Positions 8,047 through 10,212 of a DNA stretch of 10,212 nucleotides are shown here, piece by piece. Each line of letters starts with the position of its first letter. Positions within the stretch are counted from its first letter, which is position 1. Source of the DNA: Bacteroidota bacterium. Its GTDB lineage: Bacteria > Bacteroidota > Bacteroidia > Flavobacteriales > Weeksellaceae. The notes below the pieces were generated by a model. That model was not told the origin of the DNA and ran no database searches. It saw only the letters and a list, made by a program, of their open reading frames with translations. The stretch is taken from positions 1 to 10,212 of the forward strand of contig JAEZWE010000113.1 of the NCBI GenBank assembly GCA_023420435.1. The letters run 5' to 3'. Position numbers and translations under genes: made by a program.

Positions 8047-9645
8047 ATGAAAAAACTAAAGTTGTTTTCATTAATAGCATTAAGTTCTGCTTTTGTTCTT
8101 ACTAGCTGTGGCGGATCTGGAACCAGTAAAGGAGGCGGTACAAAAGGTTTTGTAAGTAAAACCGGTTGGAAACCTAACGATTCCAAAGGTTGGTTTTTTG
8201 CAGGTAAGCAACCACAGCAAAAAGGTTGGCCGGGAATGGTGTATGTAGAAGGAGGAACCTTCACAATGGGATTAGTGAAAGATGATGTAATGCGCGATTG
8301 GAACAATACACCGCACAGAATGCAGGTGAGTTCGTTCTATCTTGGCGAAACTGAAATCACCAATTATGAATACCGTGAATATTTAACATGGTTAAAATAC
8401 GTTTTCCCACCCCAAGATCCTAGCTACAGAAATATTTATACGGGTGCATTACCGGATACTTTGCTTTGGGATAATGAGTTGGCAAGAAACGATTTTTCAG
8501 AAACCTATTTTAGATCTCCTGAATACGATTACTATCCAGTAGTAGGTGTTAGCTGGAGCCAAGCAAACAGATATTGCGAATGGTTGACAGACAGAGCTAA
8601 TGAAAAAGCTTTGATGGATGCGGGAATTATTTCAAAAGATTTCTACATCAACGAATCCAACAACCAAGGTGGAACAGCTTTTAACATGGATAAATTCAAA
8701 GCTAATGATGCAGAAATGAAAGCATACATTAACGACCAAAGAATGGCTTCCAAAACAGGAGTTAAAACAAAAAACCAGAGATTACTTGCAGCAAACAGAG
8801 CTCCTGCAGCATCTATGGTTCAACCTTTCAGACTTCCAACAGAAGTAGAGTGGGAATTCGCAGCTTTAGGTCTGGAAAAAAACAGAGAATATAACAATAT
8901 TTTAGGTAAAGCGCCTGAGCTTCAAGATTTAAGAGGAAAAAAAGGTAGAAATGCCGGTTTGTTCCTTGAAAATTTCAAAAATGGAAAAGGAGATTATTCT
9001 GGTGTACCGGGTTGGAAAAATGATGGAGCAGCAAGAACAGCTGATGTTAAAGATTACCCATCAAACGATCTTGGAATTTACGGGATGTACGGAAACGTTG
9101 CAGAATGGACAGCGGATGTTTACAGACCAGTAATTGATGCAGATTTCAACGATTTCAACTATTTTAGAGGAAATGTTACTAAAGCGATTGTAAGAAACGG
9201 AGACGGAACTTACAAAAAAGTGGAAGATGATATTCAATATGATACTTTAGCGGATGGAAGACTTTTATATAGGAGATTACCAGGACAGTTTGAAAGAGAA
9301 GTTATTAAAGATTACAGTAATTTCAGAGATGGAGACAGACAATCTTCTCTAGATTACAGAAATGCTTCAGACAGTGCAGGTGCTTACAATATGTATAACT
9401 CGCCAAAAAGAAATTTCTTTGTGAATGCTGACGGAAAAGTAATTCTTGAAAAAGACAAAGGAAACAGATCTTCTGCAATTACTAATGAAATTAGAGTGGT
9501 AAAAGGAGGTTCTTGGCAAGATACAGCTTATTGGTTAGATCCGGGACAAAGAAGATACAAAAATCAGCACAGTGCTTATGGATGGATTGGTTTCCGTGTT
9601 GCGCAAGATGCTAAAACAAACGATAAGAGCAGAACAAGAAGATAA
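8047..9645 (+). CDS. gldJ: Gliding motility / T9SS lipoprotein GldJ
   Basis: The 532-residue protein starts with a lipoprotein signal (MKKLKLF, lipobox LTSC, lipidated C21). The residues after C21 are glycine/serine-rich (GGSGTSKGGG) with no acidic surface-export signal, so the lipoprotein should face the periplasm. A formylglycine-generating-enzyme (FGE-sulfatase) fold follows from about residue 62 to 521, with GGTFTMG (69-75), SWSQANRYCEWL (169-180), FRLPTEVEWEFA (261-272), YGMYGNVAEW (345-354) and GGSWQDTA (487-494). The FGE catalytic cysteines are missing: the usual GFRC is GFRV (515-518), and only C21 and C177 occur in the whole protein. It should therefore be structural. Family knowledge: GldJ is needed for GldK stability and so for type IX secretion, and for gliding. 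It is divergent from porU and followed by a strong terminator. The basic tail ends in SRTRR. Confidence 0.94.
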   Translation: MKKLKLFSLIALSSAFVLTSCGGSGTSKGGGTKGFVSKTGWKPNDSKGWFFAGKQPQQKGWPGMVYVEGGTFTMGLVKDDVMRDWNNTPHRMQVSSFYLGETEITNYEYREYLTWLKYVFPPQDPSYRNIYTGALPDTLLWDNELARNDFSETYFRSPEYDYYPVVGVSWSQANRYCEWLTDRANEKALMDAGIISKDFYINESNNQGGTAFNMDKFKANDAEMKAYINDQRMASKTGVKTKNQRLLAANRAPAASMVQPFRLPTEVEWEFAALGLEKNREYNNILGKAPELQDLRGKKGRNAGLFLENFKNGKGDYSGVPGWKNDGAARTADVKDYPSNDLGIYGMYGNVAEWTADVYRPVIDADFNDFNYFRGNVTKAIVRNGDGTYKKVEDDIQYDTLADGRLLYRRLPGQFEREVIKDYSNFRDGDRQSSLDYRNASDSAGAYNMYNSPKRNFFVNADGKVILEKDKGNRSSAITNEIRVVKGGSWQDTAYWLDPGQRRYKNQHSAYGWIGFRVAQDAKTNDKSRTRR

Positions 9646-9662
9646 TTCTTTTCTAAATATTA

Positions 9663-9695
9663 AAAAAATCCTTCCAAAAAACGGAAGGATTTTTT
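9663..9695 (+). terminator. Intrinsic terminator downstream of gldJ
   Basis: A perfect 13-bp inverted repeat pairs AAAAAATCCTTCC (9663-9675) with GGAAGGATTTTTT (9683-9695) across a 7-nt loop, AAAAAAC. The T-run supplies the U-tract. It begins 18 bp after the gldJ stop codon and ends only 11 bp before the murF start codon. Confidence 0.88.
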
Positions 9696-9702
9696 ATTTT
9701 TG
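9695..9702 (+). promoter_or_regulatory. Candidate murF -7 element at the terminator edge
   Basis: The bases TATTTTTG match TAnnTTTG exactly. The element shares its first T with the end of the terminator T-run, and the murF ATG follows its final G by only four bases. Transcription would start at or within a few bases of the ATG, giving a leaderless or nearly leaderless mRNA. No TTG occurs 17-23 nt upstream, since that space is the hairpin stem and loop, so support is partial. Confidence 0.35.
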
Positions 9703-9706
9703 ACTC

Positions 9707-10212
9707 ATGAATACCGAGCAATTTTACCCCTATTTTCAAAAAGCTAATAAGATTACCATAGATAGCAGAACAATAGAAAAAAATGATGTTTTTTTCGCTT
9801 TTTCAGGAGATAATTTTGACGCAGCAACATTGGCGAAAGAAGCTGTTGAAAAAGGTGCTTTAGCCGCCATTGTAGAAAAAAAAGAATTTGAAAATATCAA
9901 TAATAATATTTTTTATGTTCCTTCTACGTTGAATTTCCTACAGGAATTAGCAAAATTTCACCGCCAAAAATTGCAAATACCGGTTATTGGGTTAACGGGA
10001 AGTAACGGAAAAACAACCACCAAAGAAATAATGCATGCCGTTTTAGCTGAAAAATATAAGGTTCAATATACTTTTGGAAATTTGAATAATCATATTGGAG
10101 TACCGTTAACCATTCTTTCGATAAAACCAGAACACGAAATAGCTGTGGTAGAAATGGGGGCAAATCATCAGAAAGAGATAGAATTTCTTTGCGAAATTGC
10201 ACAACCCAATTT
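9707..10212 (+). CDS. murF: UDP-N-acetylmuramoyl-tripeptide--D-alanyl-D-alanine ligase MurF, 3'-truncated by window edge
   Basis: An open frame from the ATG at 9707 to the right edge gives 168 residues with no stop. The N-terminal substrate-binding domain shows the expected ITIDSRTIEKNDVFFAFSG (residues 16-34). The Mur-ligase ATP loop GSNGKTTTK lies at 98-106, with K102 and T103 as phosphate/Mg2+ contacts. It is followed by the MurF-typical NLNNHIGVPLT (125-135) and VVEMGAN (147-153). The protein adds D-Ala-D-Ala to UDP-MurNAc-tripeptide in the cytoplasm, using ATP. Family members are about 420-460 residues long, so under half is visible. The ATG start matches the normal N-terminus of the family. 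It follows gldJ on the same strand but is separated from it by a strong hairpin, so expression needs either read-through or the promoter element directly ahead of it. Confidence 0.95.
   Translation, partial: MNTEQFYPYFQKANKITIDSRTIEKNDVFFAFSGDNFDAATLAKEAVEKGALAAIVEKKEFENINNNIFYVPSTLNFLQELAKFHRQKLQIPVIGLTGSNGKTTTKEIMHAVLAEKYKVQYTFGNLNNHIGVPLTILSIKPEHEIAVVEMGANHQKEIEFLCEIAQPN

Noticed and set aside
8025..8306. Minus-strand 93-codon proline-rich open frame overlapping the gldJ 5' end.
   Set aside because: It is the reverse of the glycine/lysine-rich lipoprotein start of gldJ. The composition is explained by the antisense codons, and gldJ itself has clear signal and domain evidence.
2790..9645. 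The idea that porV, porU and gldJ form a new, undescribed system.
   Set aside because: All three are clear members of the known type IX secretion/gliding machinery, and the porV-porU-gldJ clustering followed by murF is as I recall it in Flavobacterium. No extra or unknown gene is inserted between them.
9984..10202. Minus-strand 72-codon open frame across the murF ATP-loop region.
   Set aside because: The plus strand encodes the diagnostic MurF motifs here, so this is an antisense shadow.
1..10212. Search for tRNA/rRNA genes, CRISPR arrays, insertion sequences and direct repeats.
   Set aside because: Coding regions fill nearly all of the window and the gaps are 162 bp or less. No cloverleaf, regularly spaced repeat, transposase or terminal inverted repeat was seen.

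Overview
The window is an AT-rich, compactly coded stretch of a Bacteroidetes genome, most likely from class Flavobacteriia. The protein sequences suggest the Chryseobacterium group (Weeksellaceae), but that placement is inference. Lineage evidence: three type IX secretion/gliding genes (porV, porU, gldJ), which occur only in the Bacteroidetes phylum; promoter-like TAnnTTTG elements instead of E. coli-type -10 boxes; no Shine-Dalgarno sequences ahead of the genes; and strong A/T-rich terminators.

Layout, left to right. Positions 1-452 (+) hold the 3' part of a 4'-phosphopantetheinyl transferase gene cut by the window edge. It converges on, and overlaps by 29 bp, a minus-strand gene (424-2682) for a 752-residue FUSC/YccS-type inner-membrane protein that appears to start at TTG. 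A strong hairpin terminator (2743-2772) separates that gene from porV (2790-3962, -). porV lies 46 bp downstream of porU (4009-7884, -), and the pair probably forms a porU-porV transcription unit with an additional promoter just ahead of porV. A 162-bp divergent spacer (7885-8046) separates porU from gldJ (8047-9645, +). gldJ ends at a second strong hairpin (9663-9695). Only 11 bp later begins murF (9707 onward, +), which runs off the right edge.

How the genes work together. PorU and PorV are outer-membrane parts of the type IX secretion system (T9SS). PorV carries cargo from the SprA/Sov translocon, and PorU is the gingipain-fold sortase that removes the C-terminal sorting domain. GldJ is a periplasm-facing outer-membrane lipoprotein needed for T9SS function through GldK stability, and for gliding where that occurs. 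MurF belongs to peptidoglycan precursor synthesis, and its place after gldJ matches the arrangement I recall from Flavobacterium. The transferase and FUSC genes have no evident link to the T9SS.

I found no undescribed system. All six genes fall in known families. The points worth checking are regulatory or structural: a promoter-like element fused to the gldJ terminator that would make murF mRNA essentially leaderless, a TTG start, a terminator-free convergent overlap, a palindrome in the porU/gldJ spacer, a promoter for porV inside the porU stop region, and residue-level features of PorU and GldJ.
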